Shown piece by piece: positions 41,953-52,590 of a DNA stretch of 64,000 nucleotides (positions are counted from its first letter, which is position 1; each line of letters starts with the position of its first letter). A program made the position numbers and the translations under genes. The notes beneath the pieces were generated by a model. That model saw only the letters and a list, made by a program, of their open reading frames with translations, was not told the DNA's origin and searched no databases. The stretch is from NCBI GenBank assembly GCA_030323885.1, contig CM059187.1:127205525-127269524 (forward strand). Reading direction: 5' to 3'. This DNA comes from Branchipolynoe longqiensis. Its lineage: Eukaryota; Annelida; Polychaeta; Phyllodocida; Polynoidae.

Positions 41953-42292
41953 TTAAGTGCCTGTCACATTATGCCGGATTGAGCAATGGACAGAATTGTC
42001 TAGTCCGGTGGTGATAAGTATAAAAATATATTGAAATGTGTCAAAGTCTTGCGACATCGAGTCAAAGGCCACTGGACGAACAGACATGAAACAGACATAA
42101 AATGGACATAAAATGGATATGAACGGATAGACAATGGGTGAAACAAACTCAAACAGGACAAGAACCGTAGACTTCAATCCAGCGGCATCCATTCCTAGTT
42201 TTGTGCATGTTCAAAACGTGTACGGACACAAACCAGACTTTGTTTGCTTTCTGTCCGTTTCCCCCAATCCGGTGATGTGTGACAGGGCCTCT
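41953..42292. mobile_element. GGCCCTGTCACA foldback element, copy 3
   Basis: Left GTGCCTGTCACATTATGCCG then GATTG, inverted at the right as CCCAATCCGGTGATGTGTGA then CAGGGCC. The interior has paired GGACAGAA/TTTGTGTCC and ACAGACATAAAATGGACAT words. Complete at both ends, about 335 bp. Confidence 0.75.
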
Positions 42293-42630
42293 ACAATCGT
42301 TTAAATACATGGTGTACTACTCTGTATTGACCTACTCAATTTAAAAGCAAAATCATTACCTTCAATTGAAATGCTTCCGTCTATATTGATAATGATTCAA
42401 TCCGGAGAAAACCTATAAAGGCGCTTCCCATCTGATACCGTGATAAACGTAAGGTTTATAATAACTATTTCTATAAGCGGATCTCTGCCGGCCCTGGATC
42501 CGCTAATGGACACGCCTATCTGCCAGTTATCTCCCCATCTTGTGTCTGCTACGCACCACTACCCGTCACATAATGCGCACACTGTCTGATGTATAAACGA
42601 TAATGACCTCAAGCCTGGGACTTTGTTTGT
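42293..42630. other. Unassigned stretch
   Basis: No gene recognised. Confidence 0.35.
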
Positions 42631-42631
42631 G

Positions 42632-42977
42632 TGTTGTTGTTTTACATGCTAGCAACATCTAAGGTCATATCACGACGGGTACCGACTTGTGACAGTGTGC
42701 ACTCATGGCGACTTTATAGTGCTGCCCCACTGGGAAACCAGGCCGAAAGCACCATGACCTGATATCCCACTCAGTCACATTATCCTGACACTAAGCCAAC
42801 CAGTCCTTGCCCTATCCTAATAATGCCAAGCACCAGGCTAGGAAGCGACAAGTATCAATTTTTAAGTAATTGGTTTGACTCGACCAGGATTCAAACCCAC
42901 AAACTCATAGGTTCGGATCTCCAAATCTCCCAAAACAGGAGACGGACGCTTTGCTCATTCGGTCACCCCATCTGGTC
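42632..42977 (-). mobile_element. SINE-A, full-length copy (head type A)
   Basis: Tail GTTTTACATGCTAGCAACAT (+) through the body to GTCACCCCATCTGGTC. The extra CCAAATCTCCCAAAACAGGA segment marks head type A. Confidence 0.9.
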
Positions 42978-43028
42978 TCAAACTGGGGATTAATCATTTG
43001 TAGAATCAAGTCGCCTCCATGGGGTCAC

Positions 43029-43043
43029 AGGGGGGGGGGGGGT
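43029..43043. repeat. Poly-G run
   Basis: G homopolymer. Confidence 0.85.
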
Positions 43044-43299
43044 GAATTAAATATGGTCTGGATCTGTGTGTGTAAGTAGTGTACGTGTGTAAGTTTGAGT
43101 ATGTATCATATACCTATGGCTTACTTAAATTGTTCTATAGTGACGCCGTTCTGGATTTGGTTACTTTCCTTTCACTACTGCCTGTCCATGCGGAACTGTG
43201 ACTCCACAGTCACTTCAAATAAAACAGGACCGAATACTGATTCAATGGAGGAAGTTATCTTATTTAATTAAATTTCAATTTTAGTTTTCTTGGCATACA

Positions 43300-43440
43300 T
43301 TATATATACATCAGCATAATCTGATGAAAGCATAATATTATCGGCGCCAAAGCACTTGATTAGATATGATTGTGCATTGCCAAATTAGATACTGGTGCAC
43401 TTATTAAACGGGTATTTATCCAGAGTGGACTAATATTTTA
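43300..43440 (+). mobile_element. TAGTCCGATG MITE family fragment
   Basis: CATAATCTGATGAAAGCATA, then TGATTAGATATGATTGTGC and GGTGCACTTATTAAACGGG. It matches the inverse of 53700-53790. Confidence 0.6.
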
Positions 43441-43487
43441 TTAAGTCAATTCAATATAAATGTGTCACAGCTGAAAGACTGATGTCC

Positions 43488-43585
43488 AGCATTTCGGTGG
43501 GGCAGCACTATAAAGTCGCCATGAGTATGCACTGTTACAAGTCGGTACCTATCCTGATATGACCTTAGACGTAAAACTCCAACAA
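43488..43585 (+). mobile_element. SINE-A 3' fragment
   Basis: GGGGCAGCACTATAAAGTCG to GACCTTAGACGTAAAACTCC. Next to it (43608-43670) is an inverted tRNA-like head remnant ending in TACCGCTCTGCCA, and at 43765-43802 a plus AGTCAAACCAATGACTTAAA fragment. Together they suggest a scrambled locus. Confidence 0.7.
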
Positions 43586-43709
43586 CTAACCAATTTGTGT
43601 AAATGTTTGGTTTGACTCGGCCGGGGATCGATATGGGAAGTGAGCACCCTACCGCTCTGCCATGCGATGTGCTACTAAAAGTAGCGACTGGTAACGCTCT
43701 AGTGTGGTG

Positions 43710-43770
43710 TATTGCAACAATCAGCGCAGCAATGACCATAACCCAGTGCAACACTATTGGGTCTATGAGT
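43710..43770 (+). repeat. ~60-bp direct repeat flanking SINE-M, left
   Basis: CAACAATCAGCGCAGCAATG, then CCAGTGCAACACTATTGGGTC. A similar segment lies at 44145-44205 (CAAACATCAGCCCCGCAATG, CCAGTGCAACTCTATTGGATC). Confidence 0.7.
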
Positions 43771-43802
43771 CAAACCAATGACTTAAAAATTGATACTTGT
43801 CG

Positions 43803-44128
43803 CGGAGCGGGACATAGCTCAGGCGGTAGAGTGTCCACCTGTGATGGTGTAGGTCATCCTATTGATTCTGCTCAGTGGACCCATTTGCAGTTTGGGTTTA
43901 TTTTTCGTTCCAACCAGCGGTCCACAACTGGTTCATCAAAGGCTTTGGTATGTGCTTTCCTGTCTGTGGGAAAGTGCATATAAAAGATCCCTTGCTGCTT
44001 ATTGGAAAGAGTAGCCTATGTGGCGGCAGCAGGTTTCCTCCAAGGAAATATATCAGAATGAACATATGTTTGACGTCCAGTCAATGATGATGAAAATCAA
44101 TGTGCTCTAGAGGCGACATTAAAAGAAA
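43803..44128 (+). mobile_element. SINE-M, full-length copy
   Basis: GGGACATAGCTCAGGCGGTA head with A-box, the GGACCCATTTGCAGTTTGGG core, GTGCATATAAAAGATCCC, CATATGTTTGACGTCCAG and GAGGCGACATTAAAAGAAAC tail. The most complete SINE-M of the window. Confidence 0.92.
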
Positions 44129-44144
44129 CAAGCTTTACATTTTT

Positions 44145-44205
44145 GCAAACATCAGCCCCGCAATGTCTATAAACCAGTGCAACTCTATTGGATCTATCCG
44201 AACAG
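44145..44205 (+). repeat. ~60-bp direct repeat flanking SINE-M, right
   Basis: Counterpart of 43710-43770, at about 85% identity by eye. Confidence 0.65.
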
Positions 44206-44650
44206 TTGTGAGCTTATTAGGAGACACGGCCCCCTGGCGGCGCGGTTGGGGGTTGGTGGGTGTGTGGGTGTGGTGGGTCATGCTCATCGCATCACACTTT
44301 GATGAGGGACCCAAGAGGGCTGTTGCAGATTTATAATACACGAGCCCAGGTATTGTAGATGTGCAAGTGCTCTGTGAGCCCGTGCATGTTGAATGGGCAC
44401 GCACATCCACGGTGTGTGCAGGGTGAAGATGCAGCGTCCCGTGGGAGGGGGCGGAGTGGTGGGGAGGAGAGGGGGAGGGGGAGGGGGTGCGTCTGTAACC
44501 AATCAGAATCCTAGATGATAGATCTCATACCGGAAGTAGAATTAATGTCACTAGCCTCCCTTCAAAACAAGGGGCGTAGAAAGGACATCAGTGGTTGGTC
44601 ATAATGCGCTGTATTGGAAGTCTAAAGATTATGTTGATGGTTGGTTGGTT
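44206..44650. other. Unassigned stretch with G-rich run
   Basis: GGGAGGAGAGGGGGAGGGGG at about 44460-44488. No gene recognised. Confidence 0.4.
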
Positions 44651-44654
44651 GGTT

Positions 44655-44870
44655 GTTGGAGTGTTATGTCCTGGCAACATCAGAGGTCATATCAGAATGG
44701 GAACCGACTTGGGACAGTGCATACTCGTGTCAAGCTAATGTGACTGAGTGGGATATAAGGTCACAGTACTGCAGCACTATGAATGTTACCATGAGTGTGC
44801 ACTGTCACAAGTCGGTACCCGTCCTGATATGACCTTAGATGGTGTTGGGACGTAAAACTCCAACAACCTA
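44655..44870. mobile_element. Inverted pair of SINE-A 3' parts
   Basis: 44655-44730 is a minus tail (GTTATGTCCTGGCAACATCA on +) and 44735-44870 is a plus body and tail. The two tails point outward. Total 215 bp. Confidence 0.8.
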
Positions 44871-45204
44871 CCAACTCAGCGGACAGCGCTGTTACTTGTT
44901 AGGGTTAATGCCTACATGTCGTTGCCTCATAACCTCTAAATAATTACAATACCATTGAGGTTAATTGCCCCAACCCATGCATACGATGTGGGAAGCCCCG
45001 ACGTATGGGGACATATGCAAGACTTTAATCTGCGTACTAAGACAACCGGAGAACGAATCGGTGATTACGAAACGGCACCACCACGTTCGTGGTTTACTCA
45101 GCGACACGTGTTACTGACAAGTCACCGGTGGTTTTCTTTAAACCTATAAAAAAAAAAATATTTCAAAGACTACAATGCAAGTACTTAAAAAGAAATTGTG
45201 GACT
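44871..45204. other. Unassigned stretch
   Basis: No gene recognised. Confidence 0.35.
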
Positions 45205-45401
45205 ACAGTAAAACTCTCTAACTGACCACTTCAACAGGTCGACCACTCCCCTATTTCGATCACTTTATTTGGATATCTAACGACCGCCCATTTAATACCA
45301 GTGTAAATATTTCTTTTTTAAACTCCCTAAACCGACCACCTCCCTAAATGAACCATTTAAACTCGGTCCCATGGTCGGTCGATTTAGAGAGGTTTTCATT
45401 G
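45205..45401. mobile_element. pogo-like MITE, copy 4
   Basis: CAGTAAAACTCTCTAACTGA at the left; the right end GAGAGGTTTTCATTG is decayed. Interior GGTCCCATGGTCGGTCGATT as in the other copies. Confidence 0.8.
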
Positions 45402-45605
45402 CAGGACTGTTCAGAAAGCTGGTTTGTAATTCAAAAGGAAATAGTGGGAAATGAATTAGCTGATGGTTTTAATAGGTGGATGGGGAGAAGATGGGGGAGG
45501 GGGGTTGTCATGCCGGGAGAGTGAGTTCACTCTCTATTTCTGCGAAACTGGTCGACAAACTGCTTGAGTGGACCGCGGAAGAGGAGAGGGGCCGGTGTAG
45601 GACGT
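45402..45605. other. Unassigned stretch
   Basis: No gene recognised. Confidence 0.3.
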
Positions 45606-45854
45606 TCAAAACACTACCCTGTTCAAAACACTATGGTAATGTTTTGAACCTAAGTTCAAAACACTATGGTAGTGTTTTGAGCTCAAGTTTAAAGCACTAC
45701 TTCCACGTATGTCCAAACACTACGCAAGTTCAAAACACTATCACTATCAGGATACGGCATTGGTGACTGTAGTGCCACAAAATGTAACCTACTGGTACAT
45801 ATTGGCATACGCTGATCGTGCTATGGCATTTCAAGCATATACTAGTTGGTTTGG

Positions 45855-45905
45855 TTGTTGGTAGTTTATGTCCTGGCAACATCTAAAGTCATATCAGGAT
45901 CACGC
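45855..45905 (-). mobile_element. SINE-A 3' fragment
   Basis: GTTTATGTCCTGGCAACATC then TAAAGTCATATCAGGATCACG on +. Confidence 0.6.
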
Positions 45906-46117
45906 ACTAGTAGTATACGCTGATAGCGCTGTGGCGTCTGCACCACGTATTAGTATACACTGCTAGAGCTGCAGCGTTTAACAACGTGTCAGTAGCAGTG
46001 TTTGAAGCACATATTCGTAGTTTCCGCTGCATACTTCCCCACCCTACTGCTTACTTCCCTACCTTATTGCATACAGCCTCATCCTACTGCCTACTACAAC
46101 ACCTACTGCCGACTGCA

Positions 46118-46375
46118 ACACCTGATCGAGTCAAACCAATGACTTTCAAATTGATACTTGTCACTTCCTAGTCTGGCACTCGGCATTTATAGCATAGGGC
46201 ACGGACTGGTTACCTCAGTGTCAGGATAATGTGACTGAGTGGGGTATTGGCACATGGTGCCGGCGGCCTGATTTCCCAGTGGGGCAGCACGATAAAGTCG
46301 CCATGAGTGTGCACAAGTCACTACCCGTCCTGATATGACCTTAGAAGTTGCTAGGATGTAAAACAACAACAACCA
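46118..46375 (+). mobile_element. SINE-A, head-truncated copy
   Basis: GATCGAGTCAAACCAATGAC through the body to GGATGTAAAACAACAACAAC. It sits between two blocks of the CCTACTGC array. Confidence 0.88.
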
Positions 46376-46645
46376 AGAACAACAACCCCTACTGCCATAC
46401 CCGACTGCATACTTCCCCACCCTACTGCATCCACATACCCTACTGCACACTTCCTCACCCTACTGCATACTGCCCCACCCTACTGCATTCTTCCCACCTC
46501 ACTAACTTAAGGATAGTGTTTTGAGTGGCCACAGTAGTGTTTTGAACCTACCTTCATCTAGGTTGAAAACACTACCGTAGTGTTTTGACCATAGGTTGAA
46601 AACACTGCTGTAGTGTTTTGTGGGGTAGTGTTTTGAACTTACTAC

Positions 46646-46808
46646 ACCGGCACTGGGTGCCTGTGGCCGTGTTGTGGAATTTCCCTAGTGACGGGATCAC
46701 GCCCAGGAAACATTCACACCGTTACTAACAGTTAATCGTCGATTCTTATCAAATAGCTACTTGTAGTTGGTAAAGCAGGCCATGACCTGGTAGGTGGGAG
46801 TATCTGTG
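46646..46808. other. Unassigned stretch
   Basis: No gene recognised. Confidence 0.3.
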
Positions 46809-47560
46809 CCGATTGTGTGGTGGTGGTGGTGGTGGTGGTGGTGGTGGTGATGATGTTGGTGGTGGTGTCTCTGAGGTTGTGGGGTGGCAGGGATGTGGGG
46901 GAATGGGGTGAGTGGTGGTGGGGTGGTGGTGGGGTCGTCGGGACGTAAATGGGATGTGGGCAATAGTGGTGGTGGTGGTGGGGTGGTGGTAGTGGTGAGG
47001 ATGTGGGGGGATGGGATGAGTAGTAGTGGTGGTGGTGATGTTAGTGATGTGGGGGGATGGGGTGAGTGGTGGTTGTGGTGGTGGGGTGGTAGGGACGTAT
47101 GGGGTGGGGACGTAGGGGGGTGGGGCGGTAGGGACGTAGGGGGGATGTGGGGAATAGTGGTGGTGGTAGTGGTGGGGATGTGGGGGGATGGAATGAGTAG
47201 TGGTGGTGGTGATGTTAGGGGTGTGGGGGGATGTGGTGGTTGTGGGGGTGGGGTGGTAGGGACGTGGGGTGGTAGGGACGTAGGGAGGTGCGGTGAGTAG
47301 TGGAGGTGGTGGTGTGGTAGGGATTTGGGGGGATAGGGTGAGTAGTGGTGATGGTGATGGTTGTTGGGGTGTGGTTTGGTTGTAGCATGGTGTTGGTGGT
47401 TGTTGCTGTGTGGGTTGGCGGGTGGTGGTGGTGGTGTTGGTCGGGCGGGTGGGGGTGAGGTCGGGCTGTAGCGTGCTAGTGGTGGTGGTGGTAGTTGTTA
47501 CTGTGTGGGTTAGGCGAGGGGTGACGGTTGTGGTTGTGATGGTGGGGCGGGTGGGTGTGG
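46809..47560. repeat. (GGT)n/(GTGGGG)n G-rich tract
   Basis: GGTGGTGGTGG and GATGTGGGGGGATGGGGTGA units of about 60-100 bp recur (46880, 47000, 47050, 47170). Strongly G-rich on the + strand; the minus frame of T/P/H is an artefact. Potential G-quadruplex former. Confidence 0.92.
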
Positions 47561-48020
47561 GTGAGGTGGAGGCCGGGGAGCGTCCCTGGATGCCGGGCAC
47601 CGGAGCCATTACAGGGACGCGCTGACATCAGCGCGGCCTCGCTACTGCACTCGCGTCCGTCTCATAATGAACTCGCCTCCAAAAATCACAAATAAATAAA
47701 AACAGAAAACCAGCGCCGTATTATACAAAAAGAACACATGTAAAGAACACAGGTTCACCAGAGGGCGGGGATCTTCACCGCTGCCATGTGGCTGGACTAA
47801 GTAGTGCGCTGGTTCCCGGCCTGCTGGTTCCTAGTCTGCGGTTGTGAAGGTGACACACTGCACGCGCTTCGTGATCACAGGGCGGGCTACTCAGTGCTGC
47901 TGTGCCGGTTTTAGTTACACGACTTGGCTCAACGCAGGTCGAGCTTCCTGAAGCTCACTGGTCGCCTTGAAGTTTGGAATTTAGGAGCCGTCCAGTCCCA
48001 GCGCACTAGATGGCAACGCA
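47561..48020. other. Unassigned GC-rich stretch
   Basis: 47580-47670 is CpG-rich (GGACGCGCTGACATCAGCGC is a palindromic word). No gene recognised. Confidence 0.35.
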
Positions 48021-48770
48021 CATCAACCCAACCCAATCAACATCACCAACACCAACAGCAACACACCATCACCACCAACAGCATCACCGCGACACCATCA
48101 CCACCAACACCACCAACACCACCAACACTATCAACACTACCAATATTATCAACACTACCAACACTATCAACACTGTCGACTCTACCGACACTGTCAACAC
48201 ACTCAACGCTATCAACACTGTCAATACCACCACCACCACCACCAACAACAACACCAACACCAACCACAACACTACCAACACCACCACCACCACCAACAGC
48301 AACACCAACCACAACACTACCAACACCACCACCACCACTCACCAGCACCACCACTCACCAGCACCAACACTACCAACACCCAACACTACCAACACCCAAC
48401 ACTACCAACACCCACCACTACCAACACTACCAACACCCAACACTACCAACACCCAACACTACCGACACCCAACACTACCGACACCCAACACTACTGACAC
48501 TCAACACTACCGACACTGCCAACACCCAACACTACCAACACCCAACATTGCAAATACCCAACACCACCAACACCACCACGATGCACACTCACGCTCACAA
48601 CTATACTCACACCCATACTCACATAAAGACACCCTCGCGCACAAACACAGACACACACTCATCCAAGCAGCACGCACAAATATTCATTCTCTCACTCGCT
48701 CACTCACTCAATCCCTTACTCCCTCAATCCCTCACTCATTCATTCACTCATTCACTCACTCCCTCACTCT
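48021..48770. repeat. (AACACTACC)n minisatellite and (CTCA)n tail
   Basis: AACACTACCAACACCCAACA units and (ACC)n blocks, then (CTCACTCA)n from about 48690. Frames of N/T/H/P are artefacts. Confidence 0.93.
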
Positions 48771-48771
48771 C

Positions 48772-48816
48772 GGTCCTGTGATATGACCTTAGATGTTGCC
48801 ATAACGTAAACCTCCA
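48772..48816 (+). mobile_element. SINE-A 3' tail fragment
   Basis: CCTGTGATATGACCTTAGAT then GTTGCCATAACGTAAACC. Confidence 0.7.
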
Positions 48817-48870
48817 ACTGTCACACACACTCCCTCATGGAGCACCTGCCAGGGATTTAATTATAAAGAG

Positions 48871-49284
48871 GCATTCGACTGGGACCTTTCCATCCGCACA
48901 ATTTAGGCCCCGCCTACTTGTGCAGTGAACTAGGTTTTCGAATGCAAAGAGGACCAGTCAAATGGCGTCAGTGGTTTCAGCCAATCAGAGCTGTTCTCTT
49001 CCATTGCAAATCGCTGACCTGTGTAGTAAACTAGGTTTTCGAATGCAAAGAGGACCATAGAGGGCAGCCATTTGCAATCGAAAAGAGAAACTCTGATTGG
49101 CTGAAGATACTGAATCTTTCAACCTTTCTATATCAGCCATCTTGAAATACACCATGTGACCTTATGGATGGAGCCACAAGACACATTCGATTCATACATA
49201 TAGAAACCCACTTCCGGTCACAGTCGAATAGAAATTTGTAAAGAAATATTTAGATATGCATATAGAAAGGCCCAGTCGAAAACG
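48871..49284. mobile_element. TIR MITE with internal inverted CCAAT boxes
   Basis: Left GCATTCGACTGGGACCTTTC, right inverse of GAAAGGCCCAGTCGAAAACG. Internal arms TTTCAGCCAATCAGAGC and GAGAAACTCTGATTGGCTGA are inverted. A 40-bp direct repeat holds ACTAGGTTTTCGAATGCAAA (about 48928 and 49030). Confidence 0.78.
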
Positions 49285-49529
49285 TCCATTATAACATGTC
49301 GAATTGTTAATTGCCCGGCGTGGCAGGGCGGACGTGAGCCGGGAAATGAGTGCACTGGTAGCCATTACCCGGGTGGTCGGGGCGAGGTCGGCGAGGCAGA
49401 ATGAATTCAAATGGCATAGCATCGATTCTAGAATGAAGTGTCGCTTTCTGGTGCGCTGAGTGGGTGGGTGTGGGGGGGGGGGGGATGCATATGCGGTGCA
49501 TTATATGCATACATCTAAGTTGTTGTTTG
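49285..49529. other. Unassigned GC-richer stretch
   Basis: 49310-49400 is CpG-rich and repeat-free; a G run at about 49472. Could be conserved non-coding DNA; undecided. Confidence 0.3.
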
Positions 49530-49603
49530 TTTTGGGGGGTTTATGTCCTAACAACATCTAAGGTCATATCAGAACAAGTACCTGTTTGTCACATTGCGCA
49601 TTC
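49530..49603 (-). mobile_element. SINE-A 3' fragment
   Basis: TTTATGTCCTAACAACATCT to TTGCGCATTCATGG on +. It abuts the next copy in the same orientation. Confidence 0.8.
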
Positions 49604-49965
49604 ATGGTTGGTTGATTGTTGGAGTTTTACATCCTGGCAAGATCTAAGGTCATATCAGGATGGGTTCCGACTTGTTGCAGTGTACACTCATGGCAACTTT
49701 ATGATGATAGTGCTGCTCCATGGGGAGACCTGACTGCCAGCGCCATGACCTGATATGCCACTCAGTCACATTATCCTGACACTGAGACAACCTGTCCTTG
49801 CCCGAACCTAATAATGCCAACCACCTGGCTAGGAAGTGAAGAATATCAATTTTTTAAGTCAATGTTTTGACTCGACCAGGGTTTGAACCCGTGGATTCGA
49901 ATACCACGATCTACCAAAACGGGAGACGAACGCTTAACTCATTTGGCTATCCCGTCTGGTCAAGC
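49604..49965 (-). mobile_element. SINE-A, full-length copy (head type A)
   Basis: Tail GGAGTTTTACATCCTGGCAA (+) to head TTTGGCTATCCCGTCTGGTC. Contains the CCACGATCTACCAAAACGGG type-A segment. Confidence 0.92.
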
Positions 49966-49974
49966 ATCAAAGTA

Positions 49975-50195
49975 ATCGGGTAGAGTGCTGGTTGGCTTCC
50001 CGTGCGGGAGGTCATGGGTTAGAAACCCGACTGAGTCAATTTAATAATCTTCCAAAGGACTGGTTTGCTCAGTTTCAGAATAATGTGACTGAGTGGGATA
50101 TTGGGTCATATATGTAACATTACCATGAATGCGGACTGTGACAAGCAGGTACCCGTGCTGGTATGACCTTAGATCTTGCTAGAACGCAACGCAAC
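49975..50195 (+). mobile_element. SINE-A copy (head type B) with body deletion
   Basis: GGGTAGAGTGCTGGTTGGCT head remnant and GGTTAGAAACCCGACTGAGT, with the body shortened to about 120 bp and tail GATATGACC-like (GGTATGACCTTAGATCTTGC). Confidence 0.8.
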
Positions 50196-50384
50196 GCGTC
50201 AACAAAGAACAAACCAATAAACAAACAAACATAGATTCAACGTGTATAGCAAATAGTACATGAAGCAGTGTGGAGGTGTGCGGGATGTGTGTTTTGGGGA
50301 GAGGGGTCGCGTTGGTGTGTGTGGGTGGGTGGGCGTGTCTGGACTAATTTACTCATCAGCTTTCGTTGTAATGGTTGGTTCGTC

Positions 50385-50668
50385 GTTGGTTGGTTGTTGG
50401 AGTGTTATGTTCTGGCAACATCTAAGGTCATATCAGGATGGGTACCGACTTCTGACTGCACACTCATGACCACTTTATAGTGCTGCCCCACCAGCACCAT
50501 GACCCGATATCCCACTCAGTCACATTATCCTGACACTGAGCCAACCAGTCCTTTCCCTATCCTAATAATAATGCTGATCGCCTGGCTAGGAAGTGACAAG
50601 TATCAATTTTTAAGTCAATACCCATAGTGATATGATCTTACGTGTTGCTAGAACGCAAAACCCTAATT
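50385..50668. mobile_element. SINE-A minus copy joined to plus 3' fragment
   Basis: 50385-50620 is a minus body and tail (GGAGTGTTATGTTCTGGCAA on +). At 50621-50668 a plus tail follows (ACCCATAGTGATATGATCTT). Confidence 0.8.
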
Positions 50669-50769
50669 TACTAAGCAAAGCTGCCCGCAGGTGGCGTATG
50701 ACAGGCATTATGTACACAGGTCAACTGTGTATTGCTCCCACCTGTTTGCAAGGCTGTAGGCATGTATGC

Positions 50770-51680
50770 ACTACCTCTCCTCTCCCGCCTTCCCTCCGCT
50801 TCTCTCCCCCCCCCCCTCCCCCTTCCCTCCCCTCCCCTCCCCTTCCCTCCCTTTCCCTCTCTTTCCCTCTCCTTCCCTCTCCTTCCCTCCCCTTCCCCCC
50901 TTCCTCCCCTTCCCCCTTCCCTCCCTCCCTCCCCCCCCTCCCTCCCCCCTTCCCCTCCTCCCTTCCCCCCTTCCCTTCCCTCTCCTTCCCTCCCCTCCCC
51001 TTCCCCTGCCCTCCCCTCTCCTCCCCTGCCCTCCGCTCTACCCTGCCCTCCTCTCTCCCCTCCCCTCCCCTACCCCCCTCCTCCCTCCCATTCCCCCTTC
51101 TCGTTCCCCTCCCCTTCCCCTCCACTCCACCTCCCCCCCATCTCCCCCCTGCATCTCCATATCCCTCTCCTTCCCCCCTGCCCCTGCCCTTCTGCCCCTC
51201 CCCCTCCGCCCCCTCCCCTCCCCTACCCCCCTCCCTCCTCCCTCCCATTCCCCCTTCTCGTTCACCTCCCCTTCCCCCCTCCACTCCAGCTCCCCCTCCC
51301 CCCCCCCCCCTCCATCTCCCTCTCCTTCCCCCTCCCTCTCCTTCCCCCTCCCCCTCAGCCCCCTCCCCCTCATCCCCCTCCCCCTCAGCCCCCTCCGCTC
51401 CCCTCCACCTCCCCTCCCCCTCCCTCCCCTCCCCTACCCCCTCCCCCTCCCCTCCCCTACCCCTCCCCTCCCCTACCCTCCCCTCCCCTCCCCCTCCCCT
51501 CCCCCCCCTCCCCCCTCCCCTCCCCTCCCCTCCCCTCCCCTGCCGTTCCATGCCCCTCCCCTATCTCTGCCCCTCCCCTCCCCTGCCCCCCCCCCCCCTG
51601 CTTTCCCCTCTCTCTCCTATCCCGACCTAAAATCCATTCCACTCCCCACTCCCACCTCCTGCCCCCACCCCGTCCCAGGT
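50770..51680. repeat. Polypyrimidine tract 4 (C/T on + strand)
   Basis: CCCTCCCCTCCCCTTCCC-like, C-richer than the others. Segments such as TCCCATTCCCCCTTCTCGTT recur at about 51087 and 51242, showing about 155-bp higher-order repeats. Frames of up to 346 aa are P/S/L only. Confidence 0.95.
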
Positions 51681-52098
51681 GCTTCCCGCTCCCAATCATC
51701 CCCATAGGCTGGTGCCTGGATTGTGTGATGATCGGTCCCCATAGTCACTCACGGCGCATGGATCATATATAACGCCAGCACTTTTTTTCAACACAGTGCC
51801 AATGGGCCTGTTTCATCAAGCAATCCCCCACCTACCTCCACTGTGACCATTTCAAGAAGGCCCTCAAAGATAACATTGTTCTATTAGTGTGCGGTGCTCT
51901 TAAGTTCAATAAAATATGTAATAATGATGTATAATTTATTATGCAAGTATAAATAACGACACATATGATATATGGTGTATTTCCAGGTAGCTCGCTACTG
52001 CATAATGTATCCGGTGGTGTAATAGATAGATGCATTTCCTCCCCGTCGGAGCCAAAATATAGCAACACGGGGAGATGTGTAATGGAAGGTATCGTGTA
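51681..52098. other. Unassigned stretch
   Basis: No gene recognised. Confidence 0.35.
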
Positions 52099-52294
52099 CA
52101 GTAAAACCTCTCTAACCCGCCACCTCCACAGATTGACCAATCCCCTATATCGATCATTATATTTCAGTCTCAAACGTTCGCCCATACAATACCATTTTAA
52201 TGATAAAAAAAAAAAACTCCCTAAACCGACCACCTCCCTAAATTGACCATTTAAAGTCGGTCACATGGTCGGTCGATTTACAGAGATGTTATTG
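52099..52294. mobile_element. pogo-like MITE, copy 5
   Basis: CAGTAAAACCTCTCTAACCC to GAGATGTTATTG, flanked by TA on both sides, with an A-run expansion at about 52206. Confidence 0.85.
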
Positions 52295-52347
52295 TAGTTG
52301 TTTGTGTTTAATTCCGCCATCTGAGGATCCTATTCGTTTCCAAATAC

Positions 52348-52590
52348 TAGCCGAGTCAAACCAATGACTTATAAAATTGATACTCGATTAAGGGTGCTCG
52401 GCATTAATAGGATAGGACAAGGACTGGTTAGCAGAGCATCAGGATAATGTGACTGTGGGATATCGGGTCATGGTGCCAGTGTCCTGGTCTCTCAGTGGGG
52501 TAGCACTATAAAGTCACCATGATTGCTAACTGTCACAAGTCAGTACTTGTCCTGATATGACCGTCGATGTTGCTAGGACGTAAAACAGCA
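52348..52590 (+). mobile_element. SINE-A, head-truncated copy
   Basis: AGCCGAGTCAAACCAATGAC to GCTAGGACGTAAAACAGCAA. Confidence 0.88.

Larger units (their letters stand above)
45606..46645. mobile_element. Foldback locus with AAAACACTA/TAGTGTTTT palindromes at both ends
   Basis: 45606-45740 and 46510-46645 each hold several copies of GTTCAAAACACTA and its inverse TAGTGTTTTGAAC. Between them lie arrays of CCTACTGCATACTTCCCCAC (46020-46115, 46385-46500), now split by a SINE-A (46118-46375). No open frame. Probably one palindromic element expanded by tandem repeats; exact ends are unclear. Confidence 0.55.

Noticed and set aside
46749..47609. 286-aa T/P-rich minus frame
   Set aside because: It lies in the (GGT)n tract and is compositional.
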